64,000 nucleotides of DNA from Brienomyrus brachyistius (taxonomy: Eukaryota; Chordata; Actinopteri; Osteoglossiformes; Mormyridae). Each line of letters begins with the position of its first letter. Positions within the stretch are counted from its first letter, which is position 1. Under the pieces are notes generated by a model that searched no databases, was not told where the DNA came from, and saw only the letters and a list, made by a program, of their open reading frames with translations. The position numbers and the translations under genes are program-made. The stretch covers positions 17,832,863 to 17,896,862 of the forward strand of contig NC_064542.1 in NCBI RefSeq assembly GCF_023856365.1, read 5' to 3'. Below, piece after piece: positions 52,125-62,829 of the stretch.

Positions 52125-52370
52125 CCTAGAACAGTTACAGGGTAATGGGGGACCTGGGGAGTCCCCCCACACAGCACGGGGCATGGGGCAAGGAAACACC
52201 CTAAGTGCAAGAACGGCAGTCCATTGCAGGGCACACACACACACATGCAATGAGTAGAATATGCAAACAACACACGGACAGAGTGGAGGCAGAATTCGAG
52301 ATGGAAATGCCACACAAGGAGACCGCATGCTGCCCCCAGGGACCCCCTGTCCATGAAAAGCCAACAAATT
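52125..52370 (+). repeat. Degraded fish interspersed repeat fragment
   Basis: Words such as CAGTCCATTGCAGGGCACAC, AATATGCAAACAACACACGG and GAATTCGAGATGGAAATGCC follow the family's order. It includes a short (CA)n run. The three overlapping minus-strand frames here are not genes. Confidence 0.5.
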
Positions 52371-53200
52371 GTGCATGACTGTGGCCCAATCACATTGGAT
52401 TGAATTTACAGAAGAAATTAGCTCGAGAAAGCTAAATGAATCTGTATATTAATCAAACAGATGTGTGTGCTTATCAAATTTCTCTGGGAAGTGTTCCAGC
52501 ACTTTCATTTTCCATCAGACTAGCTCTTTATCTTTCAAGAAGATGGGCGTCAAGCCCTTTGTCAGCTGGCTGATGCTCGTGGGCTTCTCAGTCTCATTAG
52601 CTAACCTGACCTGTGTCTGACACGACCAGCACTGCATCAGCACTTGGCTTTCTTTTCTTTCCAAGGGCCTCTCCTTTCAAAACCGTGAGATCTTTTGCAA
52701 TTATTAAGCTACACAAATGAAAGAAGTGAAATCTTTTTTAATAATTATAGAAACTAGACATTGAATAATGCAACATAATAGCTGATCTATGGCACATTAT
52801 GCTTAGAAATCCTCCATCTTATACACAGTAAATAATACGTACTAGTTTTGTACAACATAGCTAGTTATACTGCCTTGCACTTCTCATTTTGTTTTTCTTT
52901 TTTTCCTGATCCAATTTGCACTAAAATTTTGTTTTATTAATTAAGGCTTGATATATGAATGAGTGATGCTGGGCTGGGAGTTCAAAAGTGACTTTCATAG
53001 GTTTAACACACATATTCTCTGAAATATCTGTTGGTTTTATGGGGTCTGTGTCATCAATAATCTTCTTCCTTCATTAATGAGCATTTGTGGCTGAGATTAT
53101 GCCTGAGAAAATGTTTTTGTGAGTATTTGATCCTGCCTTGACTTGAAGCACTAGTCCGTGTTATTTTTATGTCCCTGTAATGCATGGGCTTACCTACCAA

Positions 53201-53512
53201 CAGGGATGGATTATGGGTTGTGTGGGCCCCTGGGCAAAACGTTTGCGAGGCCCCCCCCACCACCAGCACCACCACCAGCACCAGCACCACCACCACAATT
53301 CAAGGGCCCTTGGCAGCCAAACACCCTCCCTATAGGGTCAGGGGCCCTTGTAGGCAGAGGATCAAAGAATGTAGGCCCTCTAAAATAGACAAACGAAAAT
53401 ACATTGTTGATAAGCGTTGCAAATTGTTTTGGGCTAGGGGCCCCACGGGCCCCCTGCACCCCGGGGGCCCCTGGGCAGCGGCCACGCTGGCCCGGTCCGT
53501 AATCCGTCCCTG
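53201..53512. mobile_element. hAT-like non-autonomous element, 312 bp
   Basis: The left end CAGGGATGGATTATGGG pairs with the inverted right end (reverse complement CAGGGACGGATTACGGA). The flanks CCTACCAA (53193-53200) and CCTACCAG (53513-53520) are an 8-bp target duplication with one mismatch. The interior is rich in GGGCCC-type runs and a CCACCACCAGCA microsatellite. Its 70-110-codon frames are composition artefacts, not genes. Confidence 0.85.
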
Positions 53513-54329
53513 CCTACCAGTTATGTAGTTTTCATTGTCCATATTTGTTTAATGGAATACTAATTATTGTTGGTAATAATATTTCTTGGAATGTTTAATG
53601 GGTGTTATGTGCTGTGCAATCTTAAATATGTGCTGTGTGGTCCATCAGCTACAAAAAGTTTCACAGTGCCACTATTGGCAGACATCCTGAAGTCTGAAGT
53701 AATGAATATTTTATCACTGACAGTAAATCTGGGAAGTAAATCAGATTCGTCTAATATTATTTGGTGTATCCAAACCCATTTTTTCATATAACACAATCTT
53801 TATTGAGAGGACGTAATGCTGAATGTCAAGGGAGTACCTGCAGGCATGAAGGATGGATGCAGCGGCCCCGAGGTCCCACAAGCGCAACACATTACAGTTT
53901 TTCTCAAATGACAACAACATCTGCAAAACAACAAATGAGATCCCCACCCCATGATACACATCAGAACATCATTTCTCACTGTTTGAGACAAATTGTTTTG
54001 GACATGTCTGCAAATTGTGTTGTACAACTGTCATCATTTGGCATAATTTCCTTCTGCTTTAATGTTGTTGGTCAAAATGGACTATGTAGGTTCCCACTAT
54101 AACAATTTTATACCGAAAACTATATATGTAAGTGATCATCGTGATAGCCACAATATGCAAAACAGTTCACTAAACTTTCAGAAATATATTCCACTTCAAG
54201 CTCAAATTTGATCATGTAAAAGCTACCACCACCTGTGTCAGCAATTAGCAGGTCATCTGCTTTAAATGATCCTGTATGGATAAAAGCCTGGTGTCTGCAG
54301 GTCCCATCATAACATACAGACTTTCACAA

Positions 54330-54935
54330 AAAGGGGCTCAGAATGAAGGTCAAAAAGCAAACCAAGCAAGTCAGGATTATGATTAGTGAGATGCATGCAT
54401 CCGGAGAAAAGTACAAAAAAAATATGAAACTACTACTACTCTGTCTAGACCAGGCCACCCCACTTAGGCTGAGTGGCCAGGCAAGACGAGGAGTTGTGAC
54501 ACATGTGGCTGCAGTGCTAGATGATGTTCATGGATCAACAAATGCAAGGTACTCCATAGAAAGGGCCTTTATTGGAGAGTGGGAAGGGTGAAGCCCTGCT
54601 GAAAAAGACCCACATCCTTGTGGTGAAACATCACCTGGAGGACACTGCCATGATGTGGTAGAAGGTTTTGTGGTCTGAGACAAAACATGATCCTTTTGGC
54701 CTGAACACTAAGTGGTAATCAAACACTACACACAAGCTAGGTGACTCCATCCTGACAATAAAGTATGGTGGTCGTAGCCTCATGTTTTGGGGTTTTCCTT
54801 TTCAGCAGCATGGAAATGGGAAAAAAAAAAAATGTTCTTGAATGTCAACGTCAAGACCTTAACTCCACTGAAAATCTGTGGCAAGACTTCACAATTACTA
54901 TTTATGGCCGTTCCCCAGCAAACTTGACAAATGTT
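54330..54935 (+). mobile_element. Tc1-like DNA transposon relic
   Basis: Degraded Tc1-family transposase sequence. An N-terminal helix-turn-helix-like stretch (MKVKKQTKQVRIMISEMHAS) at 54343 is followed by SGQARRGVVTHV and then by nucleotide blocks typical of fish Tc1 elements: GAGGACACTGCCATGATGTGG, ATGGTGGTCGTAGCCTCATG and GAAAATCTGTGGCAAGACTT. The last encodes DLNSTENLWQDF, which contains the catalytic-region NxxENLW motif. A deletion removes the segment between the FWG-like block and this C-terminal block. No terminal inverted repeats were located. Confidence 0.8.
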
Positions 54936-55807
54936 GTTCCATCACGCCAGGGCTGTGGGAAAATGATTTGGGTTGGGGGTGCTGTGGGGGGGTGTCCCGC
55001 TAAGATGACAAGAATACATCTAAATAGGCTACACACAATATTTAAAGAGTACTAAATGTACTATATTTCATTTAAACGTCTGACTCTGTGACAGGGCACG
55101 GGCATCCAGCCCACACACAAACATGCATATATGCAACAACAAATCAATAGACACCATGAAAAAGGTGAGGAGGTGTTGCAGCTACCAAAGAGATTCTGTT
55201 ATACATAAGACAATTTACTACACATAGTGAACCAGAGCATTCAATGCAATAGAGTCTAACAGACCTGTAAGCTGTGGCTTATCCAAAACTTATCCAAACG
55301 CAGAATAGCTATTTTGACCGATCCATGCCCTCATTTTGCACAACACACAACAACATATATTCATACATATTTGCAGCAACACAATCAGCATGAAACTCTT
55401 TAGCAATAATGTAAACTGCTTGACAGCAGCTCATAATAAACCAAGCTCTTCCCTGGAGCTGCACTTAACCCTACTGTATCACTCCAAACATGGCCTGGGG
55501 CTCAGCGATCAGGGAAATAATGTCTGTCATGAGGGCTTTGATATCTAAATTGTTCGTAACGTCTATGTGTACGTTCAACAAGGACAGGTAGTTTGCTAGA
55601 GAAATCGGAGATGTGTTTCTGTGCCATTGTGTCCAAGCTTAAACAAAGCAATACAGTATCTGGCTTTATAATGTGACAATTGTTGCCCATGATACGCAGT
55701 GCTACAGAATTCTTGTACAGAATTGCTTATTATTTCTCAAGAACTTCATCAAATGTTCAGTTCTTGCATAAGAAACATGAGGGAAACCATTTAAAATATT
55801 TTAATAC

Positions 55808-55808
<1 letters not shown>

Positions 55809-55862
<54 letters not shown>
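55809..55862. repeat. (TTA)n microsatellite
   Basis: About 18 perfect TTA repeats, producing an isoleucine-rich artefact frame. Confidence 0.98.
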
Positions 55863-55864
<2 letters not shown>

Positions 55865-55932
55865 TCTAGCTGTGGGTGCTGTGATGCTGTGATGCCTAGC
55901 TTTCCAGCAGGGGGTGCTGCAGTGCCCTCAGT

Positions 55933-56024
55933 CCCCCCCCCCCCATGGCTATGCATTATGGTGTACAAAACTAACAAAGATGTATCCAAAAAGTCTACTG
56001 GCTGTGAGACCTGCTAGAGATGGT
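55933..56024 (+). repeat. Duplicated block, copy 1 (with leading C-run)
   Basis: After a 12-C run the block reads ATGGCTATGCATTATGGTGT, then ACAAAACTAACAAAG, then AAAAGTCTACTGGCTGTGAG. It matches copy 2 at 56233-56324 with about four mismatches, at an exact 300-bp offset. Confidence 0.9.
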
Positions 56025-56218
56025 CCAATCAAGTATTGTGCGCGGGGGGGGGAGAGAATACTTTAAAAATAATGAAATTTTATTTGTATAATTTTATGTT
56101 ACACTGTTTCCTTTCAGTTTTGTGGGCATTTGCTGTACAGAATACTGTGGGAATAACAAAGAAAACTCTCAGCTTAATGCATTACAATCTCTGAAAAACA
56201 GGTTGGAGGCTGAATATG

Positions 56219-56324
56219 CCCCCCCCCCCCCCCCCCCCCCCCCCACGGCTATGCATTATGGTGTACAAAACTAACAAAGGTGTATCCAAAAAGTCTACTG
56301 GCTGTGAGAGCTGCTAGAGGTGGT
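56219..56324 (+). repeat. Duplicated block, copy 2, preceded by a 26-C run
   Basis: C-run at 56219-56244, then ACGGCTATGCATTATGGTGT and the rest of the block shared with 55933-56024. The sequence between the two copies is not repeated. Confidence 0.9.
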
Positions 56325-58140
56325 AATAAGCAGTCAGTCTGACTAAAAAAAATGAATAGAACATGCTTGTCCAGCACGTCGTAACTTCAGATGGAATGGG
56401 CTTTACCTTTAGGTCACTCTGCTCTTGAGCTTCTATGCTTATTCACACTCGACTGCCCATTTGCTCAGAATAACATGAAATTCTCCGCTAAATGAATTTT
56501 CCACTAATTCGACGTAAGGGGCTGACTGAAATCTCGGGGAAGGAGGCACTTGACTGGGACCGTCCAATGAGCTTTTTCCTGCTCTCATTACTGGAGGAGG
56601 GATGGCCGAACGAGAGAGCTGTGGTACTGTATACCATGATAGCCGCCAAGCCGATTCCCCGCCCATACAGACTAAATATCTCGTGATTTCTCCATCAAAG
56701 GTGTCTCTTAGCATGTTACGAACACTTGAATGGTGTGCCTTACTTAAGTTGTTTACTGTTTTTGTCTATTTCCTGAACTATCCCTTGAAAGATAGCTTAA
56801 GAGATAGCTGTTTAAGGACGACATTAGTGGTGATGGAGCCGGGTTGGATGACATCAGTGTCTCGAGAATGGATTATTCCCTCCATGCAATCGCTGCTCGG
56901 CTGCATCATGAGAGAAAGCGGTGTTCTTTATAAATAAAACACTACACAGATTCTTCAAAACTCTGCATAAATCAGAACTGGTGAGGATCAAAAAAAAACT
57001 AGCAAACTGAATCATCTAACTGCAAAAATAATTTTTGTTTTTAATTTTTATCTAAATGCAAAATAATTTTTTTTGTTGACTGGGTGCAAAAGTCTGCCTC
57101 CTCAGATTCCAGTATCACTTCTTTTTATTTTTATTCATTCTTTTAAACAGCTGCGTGCATCATATGTCATTAATACTATGATTAGCAATGGCACATACCT
57201 GAAAAAAAACATTGAGTTACTGTCCTAGTCTAACAGAATATCCAATGTGACTGTTAGGGACTATTCCTGGCTCTTTCTTTTTTGGGGTGGGGGGGGGGGG
57301 ATACATTGCAATTATATGTAAATGAACTCGCAGCGTCGACTCTTACCAACCTCATGAACCAATGTTTTGTTACACTGTGTCTCTGGCACAGTACAGTGGG
57401 GTGTGCACTTTATTCTGACACTATTTTGAAAGCTATTACTTGGTAATATATATTTTAAATGAGCTGAGTTAGGAAAAAAGAACATCCCAGGACATGACTG
57501 TGGTGTGTTTGAGCGTCCAAGTAACCGGGAAAGGTTACAAAAATGATTAAGAGAAGTGAAACTGTGGTCATGTGGTACAAACATAAAAGGAAAATCTACA
57601 TTTTTTAGACTTTTTTTATTGATTCCTACCCATTTAGCCCGTAATTGTTTACCAGCTGAAATCACTTTGGAAAACAGACCTATCATTTAAAAGGCAATTT
57701 CATGTTCAGTAAAGTGTAATATGCATCCACGATAATGTACAATTTTATTATTTGCATTAAAACACCCCAATTAATGTTGTATTGTTTTTAAACTTATTAG
57801 TGAACTATAACTCTTAAATTATTAGAGTACATATTGCTTAACAGCCTGAGATGTAATTAGGTGCAACTGCTGATGTGAGAGGCATGAATCCAAACAGTAG
57901 GGGGCCACTAGCAGTGAGAGCTGACGACATTGATAAGTGATAGCTCAGAGTGTATTTCTTACAGAAAGTATACTTAGTTAAGGATGTTTTGGAAAACACT
58001 TCGGAGTGATAAGGTACAGCTTACGAATAATGTAGCATTAAGTTTCAATGGGGGCACCCCTGAGTCTAGGATGGGTCCTACTTAACATGCATAATTATTT
58101 CTCATTTCATGTATGATTCATACATGTATGATATGATATG

Positions 58141-58378
58141 GGAGCAGCGTGTGGCTCTGTGGGCTAAGCCTGTGTGCCTGTAATCAGAAGGTCGCAGGTT
58201 CAAACCCCGCCTCAGACTGTGGGTCCTTGAGCAAGGTCCTTAACTCCCAGCTCCCTGGGCGCCACTACAGGTGGCAGCCCTTCGCAGACAACTTCCTCTA
58301 TGAAAAAAGAGCAAGTTGTGGGAGGCGTAAAGACAATTTCCCTACGGGGACAATAAAAGTATCTATTATTATTATTAT
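58141..58378 (+). mobile_element. tRNA-derived SINE with (ATT)n tail
   Basis: Box A TGGCTCTGTGGG (58152-58163) and box B GGTTCAAACCCC (58197-58208) are both well preserved. The body contains CCTTGAGCAAGGTCCTTAAC, common in fish SINEs, and the end reads GGGACAATAAAAGTATCTAT before an ATT run, like CR1/L2 LINE tails. It lies 180 bp from a CR1 fragment. The preserved promoter boxes suggest a fairly young copy. Confidence 0.85.
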
Positions 58379-58554
58379 ATATGATCTTGCTTGATACTGG
58401 TGGTCACTTACATATATATAGGCCAACATATAGTGTCAATATGTATTTTTATGCATACTAAACATATATGTTAGAAATAATGGAAAATAATAGAAATGAT
58501 GTTCTTGTAAAATAATGTATAATGTTCTTGTAAAATTCTGTGTTCTAATAATAA

Positions 58555-59698
58555 TAATAATAAGAACATAAGAACATAATAAATTAACAAACAAGAGGAG
58601 GCCATTCGGCCTATCAAGCTCTTTGGGGAGAACTTAACTAATAGCTCAGAATTGTTAAAATCTTATCTAGCTCTGATTTAAAGGAACCCAGGGTTTTAGC
58701 TTGTGCTACACTAGCAGGAAGACTATTCCATACTCTAACTACACGCTGTGTAAAGAAGTGCTTCCTCAAATTCATTTTAAAATGTTCTCCCGCTAATTTC
58801 CACTTATGCCACAAGTTATACAATTTAAACTAATATTGAAATGGCCATTTGGCTGAACAGCATCCAAACCTGTTAAGAGTCTTATGTACCTGGATTATGT
58901 CCCCCCCTTAGTCTCCTTTGCTCGAGGCTAAACAGATTCAGCTCAGCTAACCTCTCCTCATAAGACATTCTTCTAAGACTAAGAATCATTCCTGTAACCC
59001 TACGCTGAACCCTTTCCAAGGCAGCAATGTCCTTCTTAAAATATGATAACCAAATCTGCACACAATATTTTAGGTGGGGTCTTACCAAGGAATTATATAA
59101 TCATAACATCACTTCCCTTGACTTAAACTCCACACACCTAGAGATGCAACCTAATCTTCTATTGGTCTTTTTTATTGCTTCCCCACACTGGTGAGAGTGG
59201 GACATGGAAGCATCAACATACACACAGAGATCTTTATTTCAGTGGAACCCATAAAATATCTGTACTTTATATTTCTGCTCCCTGCATGGATTACCTTACA
59301 TTTATCTATTCTAAATTTCATCTGCCAGGTATCAGCCCAGTCCCTAATTAAATCCAGATCCCATTGTAGCCTCTCTGCTGCTAGATCAGTATCTGCTACA
59401 CCAGCCACCTTGGTGTCGTCAGAAAATTTAACCACTTTGTTGTATATATTTGTGTCAGTATAGTTAATATAAATTAGGAACAATAGTGGTCCTAAAATTG
59501 ATCCCTGAGGTACCCCACTATGAACGCAGGTCCACTGTGACATTGTGCCTCTAATAACCACTCGCTGCTTCCTGTCAGTTAACCAGTTTTCAATCCAAGC
59601 TGCTGCAGTTCCTAAAATCCCTGCAGCTTTGATCTTAAGGAAGAGCCGCTTGTGGGGGACAACATCAAAGGCCTTCTGGAAATCTAAGTAGATCATAA
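58555..59698 (-). mobile_element. CR1-clade LINE, 5'-truncated copy with RT catalytic region
   Basis: The 174-codon frame at 59172-59696 starts within RT: MIYLDFQKAFDVVPHKRL (motif A), GVPQGSILGPLLFLIYIN (motif B), VVKFSDDTKVAGV (motif C, DD present), then DWADTWQMKFRIDKCKVIHA. After frameshifts it continues as [20 protein letters not shown] (58882-59088), then RKHFFTQRVVRVWNSLPASV near the C-terminus (58638-58823). The order and spacing are those of CR1 ORF2. The endonuclease and 5' half are absent, ending abruptly at about 59698, typical of incomplete reverse transcription. It shares long blocks with the copy at 48.9-50.0 kb, so both belong to one family. Confidence 0.93.
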
Positions 59699-59859
59699 AG
59701 CTGGAAGCACCTGAAAGCAGTTAGACACAGTCACTTCAGATGATGCCGCCTCTGTAAACTGTACATCCTTTCCTACGTCTATGACCTACGTTCAACTCTC
59801 TTATCTAATTCCTTGTTGTGTCGGATGAGAGTCAGTTGCTCCTCGAGGGCACGAAAATT

Positions 59860-60006
59860 AAACATAAACACTTCTGTAGGGTTCTTCGAGGATTTCGCAT
59901 ATGTGTGAAAAAATCACGGATGCAAATAAGTTCAGTTCCAATGAAATTTTTGTGGATCTGTAAATTTGCGAATCACAAAGCGCAAATGCATGAGGGCTCA
60001 CTGTAT
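59860..60006 (+). repeat. Possible right half of a mariner-type MITE
   Basis: Reads GCATATGTGTGAAAAAATCA, TAAATTTGCGAATCACAAAG and ATGAGGGCTCACTGTA. This end style (TGAGGGCTCACTG then TA) resembles mariner-type non-autonomous termini, but no matching left end was found. Confidence 0.35.
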
Positions 60007-60894
60007 TAATGACTTACAGAAAAGAGGTAGAAAAAAAATGCATTTATGGAAACCCAGTCCGTATGCATTTCTGGCCTGGATTTGGGAGTGAATTCCCCCT
60101 GGAAAGGATCTGCTGAAGAAGCAGATGTAAATTTGAAACATCAAGCAATAGCAGAGCACTCTGGGAAGCAGATGCCTAACTCACTTATCTATACATCTCC
60201 TGCAGAGATAGAGATGATCTGTAAACAATAGGAAAAAGATTGTTTTTCTTTGCTTTTTTATTTTTTTTTGCTTGTTAGGACTTCCTACTGAATGTGATTT
60301 CAGATGCAGGACATTTAAATTGATGATTGTTTTTACACGTTTTTGTGATTGGTCTACAAATACTCAGATGTAGATTTGGTTTAATATGGCCTGGAGGTGG
60401 GACCTGCTGTGCTCATCATACAGTGCTGCAGTGGGTCCAACTGGTCACACTTGGCCAGTAAATCCTCCTTATCCCACCCCCACCCTGGAGGCGTATAAGT
60501 GGCCACAATGGCTCATCCACACACTCCCAGATCCCACAGAGAGAGCTGTGGGCACGGTCTGCAGAGCAGGATGGCATGCTAATGGACCAGCACTGTGCTG
60601 CAGCTGGTTAGAGCTGCAGAACAGAGGAGCACAGTGGGGCGGCTCCCTAGGAGCCTAATAGCTTATTGATCTGGGAGAGAATTTGTCTGAAGTCACATAA
60701 ACCCTTTTCTCTCCCCTGCAATCGCTTCATTACACGTCAAGATCTTTCTGTCAACAGACCAACCAGATTTGTTCATTCCCACTGGAGCACATACATTTAT
60801 ATTTCAGCCAGTTTACAAAGCATGAAGACTGAAAATGCAGAATCCAGCCATCCTCTAGTGGCCCTTCTGGTGAATATCGTACAGGGCCTATAGT

Positions 60895-60990
60895 CTATTC
60901 TATGCAGCATAGGGCACAGGGCCGGGAAACTTCCTGGATGGGATTCCAGTCCATCACAGGGCACATACAAACACTATGGGCAATTTAGGA
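60895..60990 (+). repeat. Short fish interspersed repeat fragment
   Basis: GGATTCCAGTCCATCACAGG followed by GCACATACAAACACTATGGG is the diagnostic middle part of the repeat family; both sides are truncated. It lies just upstream of the Ty3/gypsy relic. Confidence 0.5.
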
Positions 60991-61039
60991 AACCTGACTG
61001 ATAATCTTTGAACAACAGGGACAAAACAGGGACAAAACG

Positions 61040-62100
61040 CAAATTCATTCACATTCAAGGATGAACAGGTGGATTTCATGATCTCCGTCTTCACTGGCAA
61101 AAAAGTGGGCAACTGCCATATTCCATTGGGGGACCCCATCATTTTGTTCATCACTTACAGGAAGGAGGTGTTTAACCACACAGTCCTGGGCAGAGACATG
61201 AGAAATTAGCAGCTGGAGCTTCGTCGATGATCTCGCTGGACAGCCAAGTTTGCCATAGAGTGTCTCATACTAGTGGCACCTAGTGAGTGGAGCGAGGCAG
61301 CTTTGCTCAGCATATATGATGGAGGGCTTAATCCAGACCTCCTGACGGAGATGGTGTGTTGTGGTGAGGACCTCAGGCTCAAGGCCTAAATCCAGCCCTC
61401 CAGCTTGGATGATCTGCTGTGTGGGCTACGTTATCACCTGATTCAGCCCAGGTTCCAGATCATCACCTCAGTGGTCCACTCCACTCACGGCCCTCACTCA
61501 TCATCCATACAGGAGAATTACCAGGAACCTTGAAACCTAAGCCATCCTCCAGTGGCTGAAGTGAGCATTTGTCCAGGTTTCCATCCTCAGGCAACCAGAC
61601 CCTAGGCATTCTTTAGTTGTGGAGGTGGATGTTTCGGACCGGGGGTATATCTCTGACATTGCATCAGCACCCCACCCAGGTTACACCCTTGGGTCTTCTA
61701 TCTTCTATTCCCATAAGCTATCCAGCACTGAAGAGAATTATCATGTAGGGACCATGGGTTTCTGGCAATAAAGTTAGCCCTTGAGGAGTGGAGGCACTGG
61801 CTTGAGGGGGGCAAACACGGTCCGTTCCAGATCCACACCAACCATAAGAACCGCGAATACACAGGAACCACTAAGTGATTTAACCCTTGACAGGCTCAGT
61901 GAGCTATGTTATTTGCTCATTTCAGGGTTTCCATCACATATTGACTGGGGGGAGAAGAATTCAAAGGCAGATACCTTCTTGCAAAAGACCAACTTTCTCC
62001 ATTCAATGATCCTGTCCTCCCACCACACTGTTTCACTGCACCAGTCAGGTCAGAACTCAAGGACGACTTTTTGGTCTTACTCACGGACTGATTGATTTAT
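61040..62100 (+). mobile_element. Ty3/gypsy LTR retrotransposon relic (gag fused to RNase H region, internally deleted)
   Basis: Plus-strand translation in shifting frames gives gag-like capsid text around 61.08-61.45 kb (FAIECLILVAPSEWSEAALL, then GGLNPDLLTEMVCCGEDLRL). About 200 bp later comes RNase H text near 61.63-61.88 kb ([16 protein letters not shown], then HTNHKNREY) and the GEKNSKADT motif at about 61.95 kb that follows RNase H. Protease and reverse transcriptase, which should lie between, are missing. Several stop codons and frameshifts are present. No flanking LTRs were identified. It is a non-functional fossil. Confidence 0.82.
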
Positions 62101-62647
62101 ACCTGAAGGTGCACATTATTAAATTGAAGGTGCAGTGCACACTTAGGCACCTTTCTAAACTTGGGTCTGGTTAGGGGCCTTCTGAATAAAGTCCTGCACT
62201 GATAACACTTATCCGGCTTAATTGGTCTCATATGCAGAGGATACACAAACTTAGAGAACTGTAAGTGAATCTGAAATAACAGAATTACAGTATCTGGTGC
62301 CTATATCCAGTGCAGCGTGTTAATTAGAATCCATCATGGCCACCACCCTACATCCAGTGCAGGCTGTTCACTGGAATTTTCTATGGCCAGTACCCTACAT
62401 TCAATGGAGCCTGTAAATGGGAATCCATAATTGGCAACATCCTACAGTACATCCAGTGCATCCTGTTTATGAGAAACCATCACGACCATCGTATGACAGC
62501 TTGACTTCATCTTGTTAATGTTAGTCTTTGTTTATTTAACCATTTCCAGCTAAGTGCATGAGCGCACCTACCACTGTGCTCTCCTCTAGCCACATCCACC
62601 ACAGTCTTTCCTGCCACACCCATTCCACACATTAACAAGTTCCTTAC

Positions 62648-62829
62648 TATGTGAAGTTCCAGGTAGTCTCCAAGTCCTGAGGCACTCTCCACCCTCACCA
62701 AGATGGCCTCTCTCAGCTGGGTGCTGAACCCCACCGCTAGCCGGTCTGCCCGTGTGCTCGGCCGGTCGTTGGGTGGCCAGGTGTAGATGATGAGGGCTCC
62801 TCCTCTTCCAAAAATATATGTGGTCCCAG
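62648..62829 (-). CDS. nrxn2: Neurexin (neurexin-2-like) exon: first half of last LNS/laminin-G domain
   Basis: Internal exon of a presynaptic adhesion protein; the last LNS domain is shared by alpha- and beta-neurexins and binds neuroligins, LRRTMs and, when SS4 is included, cerebellins. Read on the minus strand, an acceptor ending in CAG precedes 62829 and a GTAAGG donor follows 62648. The 182 nt give two bases completing a split codon plus 60 codons, starting [10 protein letters not shown] and ending [10 protein letters not shown]. Visible family landmarks are [15 protein letters not shown] and [10 protein letters not shown]. By recall of rat beta-neurexin-1, the NDRPSTR loop carries neuroligin contacts, and GLGDY carries Leu135 and the calcium-binding Asp137; all are intact. 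The GGALI-YTWPP stretch resembles neurexin-2 more than 1 or 3 as I remember them, so the paralogue is likely but not proven. The preceding exon is not in the window. Confidence 0.95.

Larger units (their letters stand above)
23518..62647 (-). other. Large neurexin intron (39,130 nt) between the two LNS exons
   Basis: The bounds are the GTAAGG donor after LELHI and the TTTGCAG acceptor before ESGKIG. The intron carries most of the window's transposons and minisatellites, annotated separately. Stretches where I see nothing identifiable are 23.6-26.1, 26.3-30.5, 31.3-34.7, 35.45-37.9, 39.3-41.1, 41.8-43.6, 44.9-46.7, 47.1-48.7, 50.1-51.8, 52.4-53.2, 56.3-58.1 and 60.1-60.9 kb. Conserved enhancers could lie there, but they cannot be recognised without alignment. 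Confidence 0.8.

Noticed and set aside
53184..53528. Pro/Thr-rich frames of 76-114 codons
   Set aside because: They lie inside a hAT-like element with a CCACCA microsatellite; composition artefact.
62507..62734. A 75-codon minus-strand ORF taken as a small gene
   Set aside because: It starts inside the neurexin exon at a Val codon and runs through the GTAAGG donor into intron.
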